Shown: positions 18,266-27,487 of the stretch, piece by piece
How positions within the stretch are numbered: position 1 is the stretch's first letter
Layout of the letters: every line of letters begins with the position of its first letter
Origin: Pandoraea oxalativorans
GTDB taxonomy: Bacteria; Pseudomonadota; Gammaproteobacteria; Burkholderiales; Burkholderiaceae
DNA: 64,000 nucleotides
Assembly (NCBI RefSeq): GCF_000972785.3
Contig: NZ_CP011253.3
Coordinates: forward strand, 4,030,001-4,094,000
Direction of reading: 5' to 3'
The notes under the pieces: model-generated
The model's input: only the letters and a program-made list of their open reading frames with translations
Told to the model about the DNA's origin: nothing
Database searches by the model: none
Position numbers and translations under genes: made by a program

Positions 18266-19915
18266 TTACACCACCTGAAAGTGATGCGTGCCGTCGCGAT
18301 GCAACTGGTCGACGAGACCGAACTCCCAGTCGAGATAGGCCTGCATGGCCTCGGCCGCGTTATCGGTGCCTTCGTACGGACGGCGATAACGATCGTCGCG
18401 CGCGCTGGCCAGATGCGTTTCGCCCGACTCCAGCGGCAACCCGGCGTTGATCCATGCCTGCGTGCCGCCTTCGAGTACCACGATCTCGGCGTCAGTGAGA
18501 CGTTGCAGGTCGTCCGCAGCGAAGCGCGCCAACAGACTGGATCCGCACGTCAGGACATAACGCTGCACCGGCCCGATGGTGCGCAGCGCTTCGGCCAGAC
18601 GCGCGCGAATCACGAACCACGCGCCGGGGATATGTCGTTTGACGTAATTGACGCCTGACGTGAAGTCCAGCACCGCGATCTGCCCCGGCGCGGCTTCGTC
18701 GAGCCAGCGTGCGAGCAACGCGGGCGTGACGGTGGCGACTTCCGGCGCGCTCGGCGTGTGCAGCGGCCAGCCCCCTTGCGCGCTGCGGGCATGCGCGCTG
18801 TGCGGCTCCACGACGTACACCGTCCAGCCCATTTGCGCGAGCCACGAGCCGGTCATGTCGGCGCGTACGCCGTCGTCGTCCGCCAGCACGATCCATGCGC
18901 CGCGCACCGGTGCCTGGTGATCCGTCTCCTGCACCAGCTGACCGCCCTGTGCGTTGGCGAAATCCGGCAGATGCCCCGCCGCATACTCCTCCGGCGTGCG
19001 CACGTCGAAGCGGTAGACGGTGCGTCCCGGTGCATTCAGCGACGGCACGTCCTCAAGCGCCACACGGCGCACACCGGCACGATCCGCCACAGCGCGCGCG
19101 CCTTCACGGGCAACGGCCAGCGTGGCGTCGCGCACCGTCGCCGGGTGACGGCGGTCCGCGCCGCGCTCCAGCGTCTGACCGGCCAGCGTCCAGCCGATGG
19201 TGCCGTTACGCAGCGCTGCTACGGGATTCGGCAGTCCGGCGTTCACGAGCGATTGCGTGCCGATGATGCTGCGCGTGCGCCCCGCGCAATTGACGATCAC
19301 GCGCGTGGCCGGGTCCGGCGCAAGCTCGCGAACGCGCAGCACCAGTTCGGCACCGGGCACGCTCGTCGAACCGGGAATGTTCATCGTCTGATACTCGTCG
19401 AAGCGACGGGCGTCGACGACCACGACGTCGGCATCCGCATCGAGCAGCGCCTGCACTTCCTGCGCCGAGAGCGACGGCGTGTGGCGCAGTCCTTCGACCC
19501 ACTCGCCAAACGCCTTGCTCGGCACGTTCACGTCGCGGAACACTTCGCCACCGGCGGCAATCCAGCCGTCCAGACCGCCCGCCAGCAGATTGACGTCGGT
19601 GTAACCCAGCTTGCGCAGCACGACGGCGGCGCGCGGCGCCAGGTCTTCGCCATCGTGCACGCCATAGACGACGATGCGCGTGTCGCGGCGCGGTATACGC
19701 GCCCATGCGTCGATCTCCACGCGCGAGAGCGGCAGGTTCGCAGCCCACAGCGGGTGCGTCTGCGCGAACGGGTCTTCTTCACGCACGTCGAGCAGTGCGA
19801 TTTCCTCACGCGCGAGCAACGCTGCGCGCACGTCGGCGTAGGTCAGTTCGGGGAACGCTGCGGCCTGCGATGGCGCATCGGGGGTCGTGTGATTCGGAAG
19901 CTCGGACACGGTCAT
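18266..19915 (-). CDS. Four-domain rhodanese-like sulfurtransferase
   Basis: The 549-residue protein contains four rhodanese-like domains (~20-130, ~145-255, ~280-385, ~395-500). Cysteine loops occur in domain 2 (CAGRTRS, C210) and domain 4 (CGSS, C457). In domains 1 and 3 the loop reads YGVHDG and ADDDGV, so these are catalytically silent. Rhodaneses move sulfane sulfur from thiosulfate or persulfides to thiols or cyanide. Co-orientation with the cysteine-dioxygenase-like gene (60-nt gap) suggests handling of sulfur released from thiols. The ATG at 19915 has AAGGA directly against it; the GTG two codons later has better spacing, so the true start may be 6 nt downstream. Confidence 0.85.
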   Translation of the reverse strand: MTVSELPNHTTPDAPSQAAAFPELTYADVRAALLAREEIALLDVREEDPFAQTHPLWAANLPLSRVEIDAWARIPRRDTRIVVYGVHDGEDLAPRAAVVLRKLGYTDVNLLAGGLDGWIAAGGEVFRDVNVPSKAFGEWVEGLRHTPSLSAQEVQALLDADADVVVVDARRFDEYQTMNIPGSTSVPGAELVLRVRELAPDPATRVIVNCAGRTRSIIGTQSLVNAGLPNPVAALRNGTIGWTLAGQTLERGADRRHPATVRDATLAVAREGARAVADRAGVRRVALEDVPSLNAPGRTVYRFDVRTPEEYAAGHLPDFANAQGGQLVQETDHQAPVRGAWIVLADDDGVRADMTGSWLAQMGWTVYVVEPHSAHARSAQGGWPLHTPSAPEVATVTPALLARWLDEAAPGQIAVLDFTSGVNYVKRHIPGAWFVIRARLAEALRTIGPVQRYVLTCGSSLLARFAADDLQRLTDAEIVVLEGGTQAWINAGLPLESGETHLASARDDRYRRPYEGTDNAAEAMQAYLDWEFGLVDQLHRDGTHHFQVV

Positions 19916-19975
19916 TCCTTGAATTCGTCGGACGTCGAAACGTTGATGCCTGGCGATTGCCCGGCGATGGCTTGT

Positions 19976-20641
19976 CTATTGCTTGTCGGCGGGCGGCGCC
20001 GCCTTGCCCCACGGATTGGGCAATTGGGCGTTGGCGTAGCCCGACACGAAGCCCTTGCGCTCGCCCGTCTCGGTAAAGACACTGCGATGCACCGCGCCGA
20101 TGTTCGCGCCATACACGTGGATGCTCACGGACACGCGATCCGCATAGGCGTTACTCACGCGGTGAATGTCGCCCAGACGCGGCGACAACACCTCGACGTC
20201 GCCCGGCAGAAGCCGCACTGCCTCGCCCGCCACGACGGGAACGCCCTTTGCATCGAGCACGAACGGTTGCGAGTCCTCGGAGCCGCGCAGCATGCCGATC
20301 AGCCCCCATACGGTGTGATCGTGAATCGGTGTGCGCTGCCCGGGGCCCCAGACGAAGCTCACGATAGAGAAGCGCTGCGCCGAATCGCAATGCAGCAGGA
20401 ACTGCTGGTAATGGTCGGGATGCGGCGTGGCGAACGCAGCGGGCAGCCAATCGTCGCGTGCCACCAGTTGAGCGAGCAGGCCCGCCCCCTCTTCGAGCAG
20501 CGTGGTTTCATGGGGGCGTCGATCCAACAGTCGCGAGAACCCGGCCACGAAGGTGCGCAAGGGATCGAGCGCGTCGTAATCGTGCGCTGGCAGGTCGCGC
20601 GACAAGGCGATGCCATCCAGCACTTCGGTCGTACCAGTCAT
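19976..20641 (-). CDS. Cysteine dioxygenase family cupin protein
   Basis: The 221-residue cupin carries the metal ligands expected of thiol dioxygenases: HDH at 107-109 inside TPIHDHTVWG, and a third histidine at H160 (GDIHRVSN). The family oxidises cysteine or 3-mercaptopropionate to the sulfinate with non-haem iron. Bacterial members vary in substrate, and this cannot be settled here. The start at 20641 was chosen because its ATGA overlaps the stop of the upstream acyl-CoA-dehydrogenase-like gene by 4 nt, showing translational coupling. The open frame extends 28 codons further upstream, but that part lies inside the neighbour. It probably works with the rhodanese downstream. Confidence 0.85.
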   Translation of the reverse strand: MTGTTEVLDGIALSRDLPAHDYDALDPLRTFVAGFSRLLDRRPHETTLLEEGAGLLAQLVARDDWLPAAFATPHPDHYQQFLLHCDSAQRFSIVSFVWGPGQRTPIHDHTVWGLIGMLRGSEDSQPFVLDAKGVPVVAGEAVRLLPGDVEVLSPRLGDIHRVSNAYADRVSVSIHVYGANIGAVHRSVFTETGERKGFVSGYANAQLPNPWGKAAPPADKQ

Positions 20642-21918
20642 GCGAATTCCCGGAAAGCAGCGAGCGTCTGCCGACCGGCAGCGCCCAGTATGGTGTCGTT
20701 TTGCGGCGTGTGGATACGGCTGCACAGCACGTCGCGATGATAGCGCTCAAGCGGGTTGTTGCGCGAAAGTCCATGATTGCCGGAAAGCTGCAAGGCCAGT
20801 TCGAGGACCCGGATCGCATTGCCCGTCACCGTGAACTTTAGCGCACCGCTGGCGATATCGTCATCCGGTTCTCCCGCATCGGCCGCCTGCGCGGCCGCGT
20901 CCAGCAGACGCTGGTTCACGTGCAGCAACGTGGCGATCTCGCCGACTGTCTCCTGAACCCGCGGCAAGGTGGCCAGCGGCGCGCCGAGATTGCCCGGCAC
21001 ACGCGTGTTCAGGAATGTCACGAGCCAGTCGACGCCCGCACGCGCCACCGCATCGTAAAGCGTACCCAGCAGCACACTCATCCACGCCTGTTGTTCGATG
21101 TGCGCATCGTTGTCGCGCTGGCCGATACCGGCTGGCGCCCATTCGTTCGGTGGACGAATATCGACGGCATTGCCGAACGGCAGATCGATGTCCTCGAGAA
21201 TGACCTCATGGCTGGCAGACGCGCGCAGCCCCAGGTGATCCCAGTTCTGGACGACGCGAATGCCCGGACGGTCCGGCGATTGTTCGCCCCCCGCCGGACG
21301 CGGCACCAGAAAGACCCCGACGCGCGGCTCCGCTTCGTCCGTGCGTGCCCACACACTGAGCCAGCGCAACGCGGGAATGCCCGTGCAATAGAGCTTGCGG
21401 CCGGACAAACGCCAGCCCGTCTCGGTGCGACGCGCAATCGTCGCGGGCAGCCCGCCCCGGGCAGGCGTACCCAGATCCGGCTCCACGCGCAGCGCGTTGA
21501 TCAGCGCGCCGTCGCGCACCGCGCTCTCGAACACCGCGCGACGCTGCGCCTCCGGCCAGCGCGTGCTTTCGCGCACGAGCGAGCGATGCTGGAGATACGT
21601 CATCGTCAGCACCAGTGCGGTGGCCGATTCCCCTTTGGCGACGGCACCGACGATGCGACGCGCCGTCGCGAGACCGCCACCGCCACCGCCCGCCGCACGC
21701 GGCACGACTTCCGCAATCAGCCCGTGACGATGCAGCAGCGCGAAGTTGTCGAAAGGGAAACGTGCATCGCGATCGAGCGCCGTCGCGCTCTCGGCCAGTG
21801 CGCGGGTGATCGGGGGCAGGAGCGCATCGAGTTGCGCGTGACGTGCGGGGCCATCTCCACGTGGCTGGGGCGGCAGGGGCAGCACCGCGCCGGAATGTGC
21901 GAGACCTGAAGAAGCCAT
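20638..21918 (-). CDS. Acyl-CoA dehydrogenase-fold flavoprotein, SfnB/DszC-like
   Basis: The 426-residue protein has the acyl-CoA dehydrogenase fold: an N-terminal helical domain with a Gly-rich loop (AAGGGGGG, ~77), a central beta-domain around TGWRLSGRKLYCTGI, and a C-terminal helical domain ending with a flavin-contact segment (QLSGNHGLSRNNPLERYHRD). This segment and context fit SfnB/DszC-type flavin-dependent monooxygenases used in sulfur acquisition from organosulfur compounds rather than fatty-acid oxidation. It is the first gene of a leftward operon (then thiol dioxygenase and rhodanese), divergent from the SsuD-like gene. No strong ribosome site precedes the ATG at 21918. Confidence 0.8.
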   Translation of the reverse strand: MASSGLAHSGAVLPLPPQPRGDGPARHAQLDALLPPITRALAESATALDRDARFPFDNFALLHRHGLIAEVVPRAAGGGGGGLATARRIVGAVAKGESATALVLTMTYLQHRSLVRESTRWPEAQRRAVFESAVRDGALINALRVEPDLGTPARGGLPATIARRTETGWRLSGRKLYCTGIPALRWLSVWARTDEAEPRVGVFLVPRPAGGEQSPDRPGIRVVQNWDHLGLRASASHEVILEDIDLPFGNAVDIRPPNEWAPAGIGQRDNDAHIEQQAWMSVLLGTLYDAVARAGVDWLVTFLNTRVPGNLGAPLATLPRVQETVGEIATLLHVNQRLLDAAAQAADAGEPDDDIASGALKFTVTGNAIRVLELALQLSGNHGLSRNNPLERYHRDVLCSRIHTPQNDTILGAAGRQTLAAFREFA

Positions 21919-22019
21919 GATTTTGGAATAAGCAAATACGCGTTCGACGCCCGGTGCGCCGCTTTACGCAGTGCCCCTAGCGTAAGGCCCGGCGGCGCCG
22001 CGCCCAACCATCCATATCG

Positions 22020-22044
22020 AATAATCTTTGCGTAAATGATTATT
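22020..22044. promoter_or_regulatory. Dyad in the divergent organosulfur promoter region
   Basis: The perfect inverted repeat AATAATC-N11-GATTATT stands in an A+T-rich patch of the 250-bp gap between the two divergent operons. Spacing and symmetry resemble LysR-type operators such as those of CysB/Cbl-like regulators. No regulator gene is adjacent. Confidence 0.4.
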
Positions 22045-22169
22045 TAACGCTCGATGATTGTTTGCGTAGGCTCACTCCCATTCACCGTCTGTTCCGATCG
22101 ATGGGCGTGTAGCGCAAACCGACCCACGTCGCCGTGCACGCGTCCCCACCCCACAAGGAGAACGTCGTC

Positions 22170-23267
22170 ATGAGCGTAGAAATCATCGGCATGATTCAAA
22201 GCAGTAAGCAATCCGAAATTCACCCCAAGAAGGGTGCTGCCGTCGACCGCGACTACGTGCGCAACTTTGCGCGCGCTCACGAGCAATCCGGCTTCGACCG
22301 CATTCTCGTGCCCCATCACTCCACCAGCCCGTCGGCCACGCTCACGATTGCCTATGCGGCGACGGTGACCGAGAACATCCACTTCATGCTCGCGCATCGT
22401 CCGGGCTTCGTTGCGCCGACGCTCGCCGCCCGCCAGATCGCCACGCTCGATCAGTTCAGCGGCGGCCGCCTCGGCGTTCACTTCATCTCTGGCGGATCGG
22501 ACGAAGAACAGCAGCGCGACGGGGACTTTCTGCTCCATGACGAGCGCTATGCGCGCACCGACGAGTACCTGAGCATCCTGCGCCGCATCTGGACCGAAGA
22601 CACGCCGTTCGATCACGACGGAAAGTACTACCGCTTCAAACAGGGCTTCTCCGAGGTCAAACCCGTGCAGCAGCCGCATGTGCCGATCTTCTTCGGCGGG
22701 GCATCCGACGCTGCACTGGCAGTCGCAGCCAAACACGCGGACATCTATGCGCTGTGGGGCGAATCGCTCGATCAGGTGCGTGAGATCACCACGCGCGTGC
22801 GCGCCGCGGCCGCCGTGCATGGTCGCACGCCGCGCTTCTCGGTGTCGTTCCGCCCGGTGCTGGCCGAGACCGAAGCAAAGGCGTGGGAACGCGCCGACAA
22901 GATTCTGGCGCAAGCCAGGGCGATCCGCGAAGCCGCCGGTGTGTCGCAAGGCTCGGCGCTGCAAAGCGAAGGCGCACGACGCCTGCTTGCCGCTGCCGAC
23001 AAGGGCGCGCGACTGGACAAAGTGCTGTGGACGGAGATCGCCAAGCTTATCGGCGGACGCTCGAACTCGACCGCCCTCGTCGGCACGCCGGAGCAAGTCG
23101 CCGACGCCCTGCTCGACTACTACGACCTCGGCGTGACCACGTTCCTCATTCGTGGCTTCGATCCGCTGGGCGACGCAATCGACTACGGCCGCGAGTTGAT
23201 TCCGCGTCTGCGCACGCTGGTCGCCGAGCGCGACCGCCAGAACGACGCCACGCGTCGCGCCGCCTGA
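22170..23267 (+). CDS. SsuD-like flavin-dependent monooxygenase (LLM class)
   Basis: The 365-residue protein belongs to the bacterial luciferase-like family, alkanesulfonate monooxygenase type. Typical blocks are present: TLDQFSGGRLGVHFISGGSDEEQQRDGD with the flavin-binding HFISGG, VPIFFGGAS, and a C-terminal GTPEQVADALLDYYDLG. These enzymes use reduced FMN from a partner reductase to release sulfite from sulfonates or related compounds. Start: ATG 22170 with AAGGAG 9 nt upstream. The frame opens earlier, but without a ribosome site. It heads the rightward organosulfur operon. No flavin reductase gene lies nearby, so reduced flavin must come from elsewhere. Confidence 0.88.
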   Translation: MSVEIIGMIQSSKQSEIHPKKGAAVDRDYVRNFARAHEQSGFDRILVPHHSTSPSATLTIAYAATVTENIHFMLAHRPGFVAPTLAARQIATLDQFSGGRLGVHFISGGSDEEQQRDGDFLLHDERYARTDEYLSILRRIWTEDTPFDHDGKYYRFKQGFSEVKPVQQPHVPIFFGGASDAALAVAAKHADIYALWGESLDQVREITTRVRAAAAVHGRTPRFSVSFRPVLAETEAKAWERADKILAQARAIREAAGVSQGSALQSEGARRLLAAADKGARLDKVLWTEIAKLIGGRSNSTALVGTPEQVADALLDYYDLGVTTFLIRGFDPLGDAIDYGRELIPRLRTLVAERDRQNDATRRAA

Positions 23268-23300
23268 GCGGCGTCCCCACACGACACGGAGAAAAACACT

Positions 23301-24188
23301 ATGGCAGCCGTTCTGCCCGTCGACACACATAGTTTCGGACGCACCACGTCTACCCCACCCGCCCAGACCAAGACCACGCCGACCGGTCTCGTGCTCAACG
23401 CCGCGCCGCAGCAGCGCTTCTGGTTCGACGCACCGCCCGTGCGCAGCGACATCCTCGCCGAGCGCCGCCATCGTCAGACGCGGCTCGCTGCGGCGTTCCG
23501 TATCTTTGCGCGTCACGGCTTCGACCTCGGACTCGCCGGTCACATCACCGCACGCGATCCCGAGTTGCCGGATCACTTCTGGGTCAATCCGCTGGGTGTG
23601 CACTTCTCGCGCATCAAGGTCTCCGACCTGTTGCTCGTGAACGCCAAAGGCGAGACCGTGGTCGGCGACCGCCCCCTGAACAAGGCGGCGTTTGCCATTC
23701 ATGCCGCGATCCACGAAGCGCATCCGCATCTGGTCGCCGCCGCGCACACGCACTCGACCTACGGCAAAGCATGGTCGACGCTGGGCCGCGCGCTCGATCC
23801 GCTCACGCAAGACTCGTGCGGCTTCTTCGAAGACCACGCACTGTTCGACGACTTCACCGGCATGGTGGTCGACGGCAGCGAGGGTGAACGCATTGCGCAT
23901 GCCCTGAACAAGCCCGACGGCAGCGGCACGGTCAAGGGCGTGATCCTGAAAAACCACGGCATTCTCACCGCCGGTCCGAGCGTGGAAGCCGCCGCGTGGT
24001 GGTACATCGCGCTGGAGAACGTGGCGCACACGCAATTGCTCGCCGAAGCGGCAGGCACGCCGCAACCCATCGACGAAGCGACGGCACGTCACACGCACAG
24101 TCAGGTCGGCGGTCCGGAAGGCGCGCTGTACTCGTTCGAGAGCCTTTACGAAGGTCTCGTCGAAGCCGAGCCCGATCTGCTCGACTGA
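23301..24188 (+). CDS. Class II aldolase/adducin family protein
   Basis: The 295-residue protein carries the zinc-binding and active-site pattern of the class II aldolase/adducin fold: HAAIHEAHP and AAAHTHSTYGKAW with the HTH zinc pair, and LKNHGILTAG. The N-terminal ~35 residues are a variable extension. Members cleave or epimerise phosphorylated or free hydroxy-acids; the substrate is unknown. A GGAG precedes the ATG by about 9 nt. It lies between the SsuD-like monooxygenase (33-nt gap) and an SsuABC-type importer, so it probably processes the carbon skeleton after desulfonation; this is inference. Its stop codon is the first of a 13-nt tandem repeat. Confidence 0.85.
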   Translation: MAAVLPVDTHSFGRTTSTPPAQTKTTPTGLVLNAAPQQRFWFDAPPVRSDILAERRHRQTRLAAAFRIFARHGFDLGLAGHITARDPELPDHFWVNPLGVHFSRIKVSDLLLVNAKGETVVGDRPLNKAAFAIHAAIHEAHPHLVAAAHTHSTYGKAWSTLGRALDPLTQDSCGFFEDHALFDDFTGMVVDGSEGERIAHALNKPDGSGTVKGVILKNHGILTAGPSVEAAAWWYIALENVAHTQLLAEAAGTPQPIDEATARHTHSQVGGPEGALYSFESLYEGLVEAEPDLLD

Positions 24189-24231
24189 CTTCTTCGACTG
24201 ACTTCTTCGACTGAGGTCTTCGACTGAAGCG
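24181..24231. repeat. 13-bp tandem repeat carrying the aldolase stop codon
   Basis: The unit TCGACTGACTTCT starts at 24181, 24194, 24207 (with GG for CT) and 24220 (partial). TGA triplets fall at 24186, 24199, 24212 and 24225. Because 13 is not a multiple of three, all three frames are closed. Confidence 0.9.
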
Positions 24232-24273
24232 TCAGCCACATAAACATCAGAAATCAACAGGGGAGTCGTACCC

Positions 24274-25335
24274 ATGAAGTTCCGCCACACCGACAAGACC
24301 GCTGGCACGACCGGTATCAGCGGCACCGCCACGCAAACCGACGTGCACGCCGGTCGCCGCAAGGTGCTGCGCGCGGGCACCGCTGCCGCGCTCGCCGCGC
24401 CCGCCCTGCTACTTGGCCGTCAGGCATGGTCGCAGCCGAAGAAGCTCACCTTTGCGTGGAACCAGAACTCGTTCTGCCTGACGCCCATCGTCGCCGCACA
24501 GGAGCGCGGCTTCTTCGAGAAGAACGGCCTGCAAGTCGACCTGATCAACTACAGCGGCTCGACGGACCAGTTGCTCGAATCGATCGCCACAGGCAAGGCC
24601 GACGCGGCCGTGGGCATGATTCACCGCTGGCTCAAGCCGCTCGAATCGGGCTTCGACGTGAAGATCATCGGCAGCTCGCACGGCGGCTGCGTGCGCCTGC
24701 TCGGCTCGAAGGCGGCGGGCGTTACGTCGCTCGCCGCACTCAAGGGCAAGACGGTGGGTGTGTCGGATCTGGCTGCACCGGGCAAGCACTTCTTCCAGAT
24801 TCTGCTGGCGAAGAACGGCATCGACGCCGAGCGCGACATCACCTGGCGTCAGTACCCTGCGGACCTGCTCGGCGTCGCCGTCGACAAGGGCGAGATTCAG
24901 GCGATTGCCGACGGCGATCCGAACCTCTATCTGCTGGAGAAGCGCACCAACGGCGCTTACGTCGAACTGGCGACGAACCTCACCGGCGAGTACGCCCGCA
25001 AGGTGTGCTGCGTCATCGGCGCGCGCGGCGATCTGGTGCGCAACGACCGCGCGGCTGCGAGTGCGTTGGCACGCTCCATCGTGCAGGCCACCGAGTTCGT
25101 CAACGAGAACCCGAACGAGGCCGCAAAGATCTTTGCGAAGTATTCGCCGAAGATCAGCCCCGAGGATTTGCGCAAGTTGTACGCCACGCTCACCTATTCC
25201 CATCACCCGACCGGCGTGGACCTGCGCGATGAGATCGCGTACTTCGCCGACGACTTCCGCCGCATCGGTGTGCTCAAGAAGACGACCGATCCGCAGAAAC
25301 TCGCGCAACACGTCTACGCCAACGTGCTGGGCTGA
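24274..25335 (+). CDS. SsuA-type ABC transporter substrate-binding protein
   Basis: The 353-residue periplasmic protein has an N-terminal export signal with twin arginines (HAGRRKVLRAG at ~27-37) and a hydrophobic AAALAAPALLLG stretch, suggesting Tat export. The mature part matches the NMT1/SsuA family: a TFAWNQNSFCL strand, IVAAQERGFFEKNGL, and ATGKADAAVGM. Ligands of this family are sulfonates, nitrate or taurine; context favours an organosulfur compound. GGGGAG lies upstream of the ATG. It is followed by its permease and ATPase, making a complete importer. Confidence 0.88.
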   Translation: MKFRHTDKTAGTTGISGTATQTDVHAGRRKVLRAGTAAALAAPALLLGRQAWSQPKKLTFAWNQNSFCLTPIVAAQERGFFEKNGLQVDLINYSGSTDQLLESIATGKADAAVGMIHRWLKPLESGFDVKIIGSSHGGCVRLLGSKAAGVTSLAALKGKTVGVSDLAAPGKHFFQILLAKNGIDAERDITWRQYPADLLGVAVDKGEIQAIADGDPNLYLLEKRTNGAYVELATNLTGEYARKVCCVIGARGDLVRNDRAAASALARSIVQATEFVNENPNEAAKIFAKYSPKISPEDLRKLYATLTYSHHPTGVDLRDEIAYFADDFRRIGVLKKTTDPQKLAQHVYANVLG

Positions 25336-25358
25336 GCGCACCTCCCGGACAAGTGATC

Positions 25359-26504
25359 ATGAGTGCCATTCTCGACAACGCCGCACTGCGCGGTGCATCG
25401 CCCGCCAGTGCGCTTGAGCTGACGGAACAGGCCGAAGGGTCCGCGCTGCGGACAAGTACGGCGAGCGCGGCTTCCGTGCCGCGCATCCCCGCCTTCGACG
25501 AAACCGAAATCGACCAGTTGTTTGCCGCCCCGCGTACGTCTGCACTATGGGGGGTGGGCTTCGCCGCCGCGCTGGCGTGGGCGGCCTTCGGCGCGCTCAC
25601 ACTGCGCTGGCCGAACAAGGTCGTCGGCTTCTCCGACTGGGCCTTCACCGACGAGTTGGGTGTGTTTGCGCTGGCGGTGGCCGCCTTGCTTGCCGTGCTG
25701 TCCGTCGCTGGCCGTGCAACACCGCCGCTGCTGCGCCTGCGTGAAGCCCTGAGCGGCGCGGGACCGTGGCTCGTAGCCATTGCGGTGGCGCTCTCCGCCT
25801 GGGAAATCCTCACTGCGAAGACAGGCTCGCTGCCCACGCCGTTCTTCGCGCCGCCGCAAGCGCTCATCGAGGTCTACACGGAAGACTGGCGACGTCTCGG
25901 CGACAGCGCCGCGAACACGCTCAAGCTGCTGGGACTGGGCTTCGGCTTCGGTGCGATCGCGGGCTTTCTGATCGGCGTCTCGATCGGTTGGTCGCGCGCC
26001 ATTGGCTACTGGGTGCATCCGGTGCTTCGCGTGCTCGGCCCCGTGCCCGCCACGGCACTGTTACCGCTCACGTTCTACTTCTTCCCGTCGAGCTACTCGG
26101 CGGCGGCCTTTCTCATCGCGTTGTCGACGGCGTTTCCCGTGGCCGTGCTTACGTGGTCGGGTGTCGCAGGCGTCAACAAGAGCTACTACGACGTGGCCCG
26201 CACGCTGGGCGCGTCCGAAGCGTTTCTGGTGCTGCGCGTGGCGATTCCCGCCGCACTCCCGAATGTCTTCGTCGGCCTGTTCATGGGACTGGGCGCGTCG
26301 TTCTCGGTGCTGGTAACAGCCGAAATGATGGGCGTGAAGTCCGGTCTCGGCTGGTATCTCACGTGGGCGCAAGGCTGGGCGTCTTACGTGAATATGTACG
26401 CCGCGCTGATCGTCATGGCCCTGCTCTTCTCGGGCGTCATCACGCTGCTCTTCACCGTGCGCGACCGCGCACTCGCCTGGCAGAAAGGAACCGTCAAATG
26501 GTAA
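25359..26504 (+). CDS. SsuC-type ABC transporter permease
   Basis: The 381-residue inner-membrane protein has an unusual N-terminal extension of about 140 residues with two predicted membrane spans, followed by the usual BPD_transp_1 core. The EAA-like loop reads YYDVARTLGASEAFLVLRVA. GTG at 25353 would add two residues; the ATG at 25359 is given here and neither has a strong ribosome site. It overlaps the downstream ATPase start by 7 nt. It forms the channel for the SsuA-type protein encoded upstream. Confidence 0.87.
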   Translation: MSAILDNAALRGASPASALELTEQAEGSALRTSTASAASVPRIPAFDETEIDQLFAAPRTSALWGVGFAAALAWAAFGALTLRWPNKVVGFSDWAFTDELGVFALAVAALLAVLSVAGRATPPLLRLREALSGAGPWLVAIAVALSAWEILTAKTGSLPTPFFAPPQALIEVYTEDWRRLGDSAANTLKLLGLGFGFGAIAGFLIGVSIGWSRAIGYWVHPVLRVLGPVPATALLPLTFYFFPSSYSAAAFLIALSTAFPVAVLTWSGVAGVNKSYYDVARTLGASEAFLVLRVAIPAALPNVFVGLFMGLGASFSVLVTAEMMGVKSGLGWYLTWAQGWASYVNMYAALIVMALLFSGVITLLFTVRDRALAWQKGTVKW

Positions 26505-27361
26505 GCGTCGCCGCTTCTTCTCCAACGTCTTCCCCTGCGTTCGCAGGTGCGGATGCCGCTTTGACATCGCCGTCGATTCACGACGGCGCACACTCAGCCA
26601 ACGACACCGGCGCACAGATCGACATTCAAGGCGTGAGTCACTGGTTCGGCTCGCGTCAGTCGCCCTTGCAAGTGCTCGACGGCGTCGATCTGAAAGTCGC
26701 GCCCGGTGAATTCGTTGCGCTACTCGGCCCGAGCGGATGCGGCAAGTCCACTTTGCTGCGTCTTGTCGCCGGTCTGGAGACCGCTACGCGCGGCACCATC
26801 ACGCAGGACGGCACCGCCATCACACGCCCCGATCCGTCGCGCATCGTGGTGTTTCAGGACCCGACGCTCTACCCCTGGCGAACTGTGCGCGACAACGTCG
26901 CACTCGGTCTGCAAGCGCGCGGCGTGCTCGGGAAGGAGCGTCATCGTGTCGATGCGGCGCTCGCGCGCGTGGGCCTCTCCGAGTTCGCCGACGCCTTTCC
27001 GCACCAACTCTCGGGTGGCATGGCGCAACGGGTCGCGCTTGCCCGTGCGCTCGTGAACGACCCGCGCCTGCTCGTGCTCGACGAACCGCTCGGCAAGCTC
27101 GACTCGCTCACGCGGCTGGCGATGCAAAGCGAACTGGTCGAGTTGTGGCAGCGCGCAGGGTTCTCAGCGCTGCTCGTCACGCACGACGTGGAGGAGGCGC
27201 TGTTCCTCGCGCAACGCGTGATCGTGTTCAGCCCGCGCCCGGCAAAGATCGTGGCAGAGCTGCACGTGGACCTGCCCTATCCGCGTCATCGCGGCGACGC
27301 CCGCATCACCGAACTGCGCCACGAAGCGCTCCGACATCTGGGGCTCGATGCAAGCTGGTAA
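26498..27361 (+). CDS. SsuB-type ABC transporter ATP-binding protein
   Basis: The 287-residue ATPase has Walker A GPSGCGKST (77-85), Q-loop at VVFQDP, signature LSGGM (171-175), Walker B LLVLDEP (191-197) and the H-loop LLVTHDVEEA. An N-terminal tail of ~40 residues is extra compared with the usual family length. Start: ATG 26498 overlaps the permease stop (AAATGGTAA) and has AAGGAA 7 nt upstream; the open frame upstream of it lies inside the permease gene. It energises the adjacent SsuA/SsuC-type importer. Confidence 0.9.
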   Translation: MVSVAASSPTSSPAFAGADAALTSPSIHDGAHSANDTGAQIDIQGVSHWFGSRQSPLQVLDGVDLKVAPGEFVALLGPSGCGKSTLLRLVAGLETATRGTITQDGTAITRPDPSRIVVFQDPTLYPWRTVRDNVALGLQARGVLGKERHRVDAALARVGLSEFADAFPHQLSGGMAQRVALARALVNDPRLLVLDEPLGKLDSLTRLAMQSELVELWQRAGFSALLVTHDVEEALFLAQRVIVFSPRPAKIVAELHVDLPYPRHRGDARITELRHEALRHLGLDASW

Positions 27362-27487
27362 TTCCGAACTGCGTGCTGTCGTTCGCTGCATTGCAATGTC
27401 GTTGATCCTTCCGATGTCATCCCGCCCGCTGTTGCCGAATCCGTCGTCGATTCCGTCATCGGACCGCCCCCATGAGGTGTGCGTCCG

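Noticed and set aside
22044..24380. Minus-strand open frame of 778 codons
   Set aside because: It covers the well-defined SsuD-like and aldolase genes in antisense and has no ribosome site or recognisable domain.
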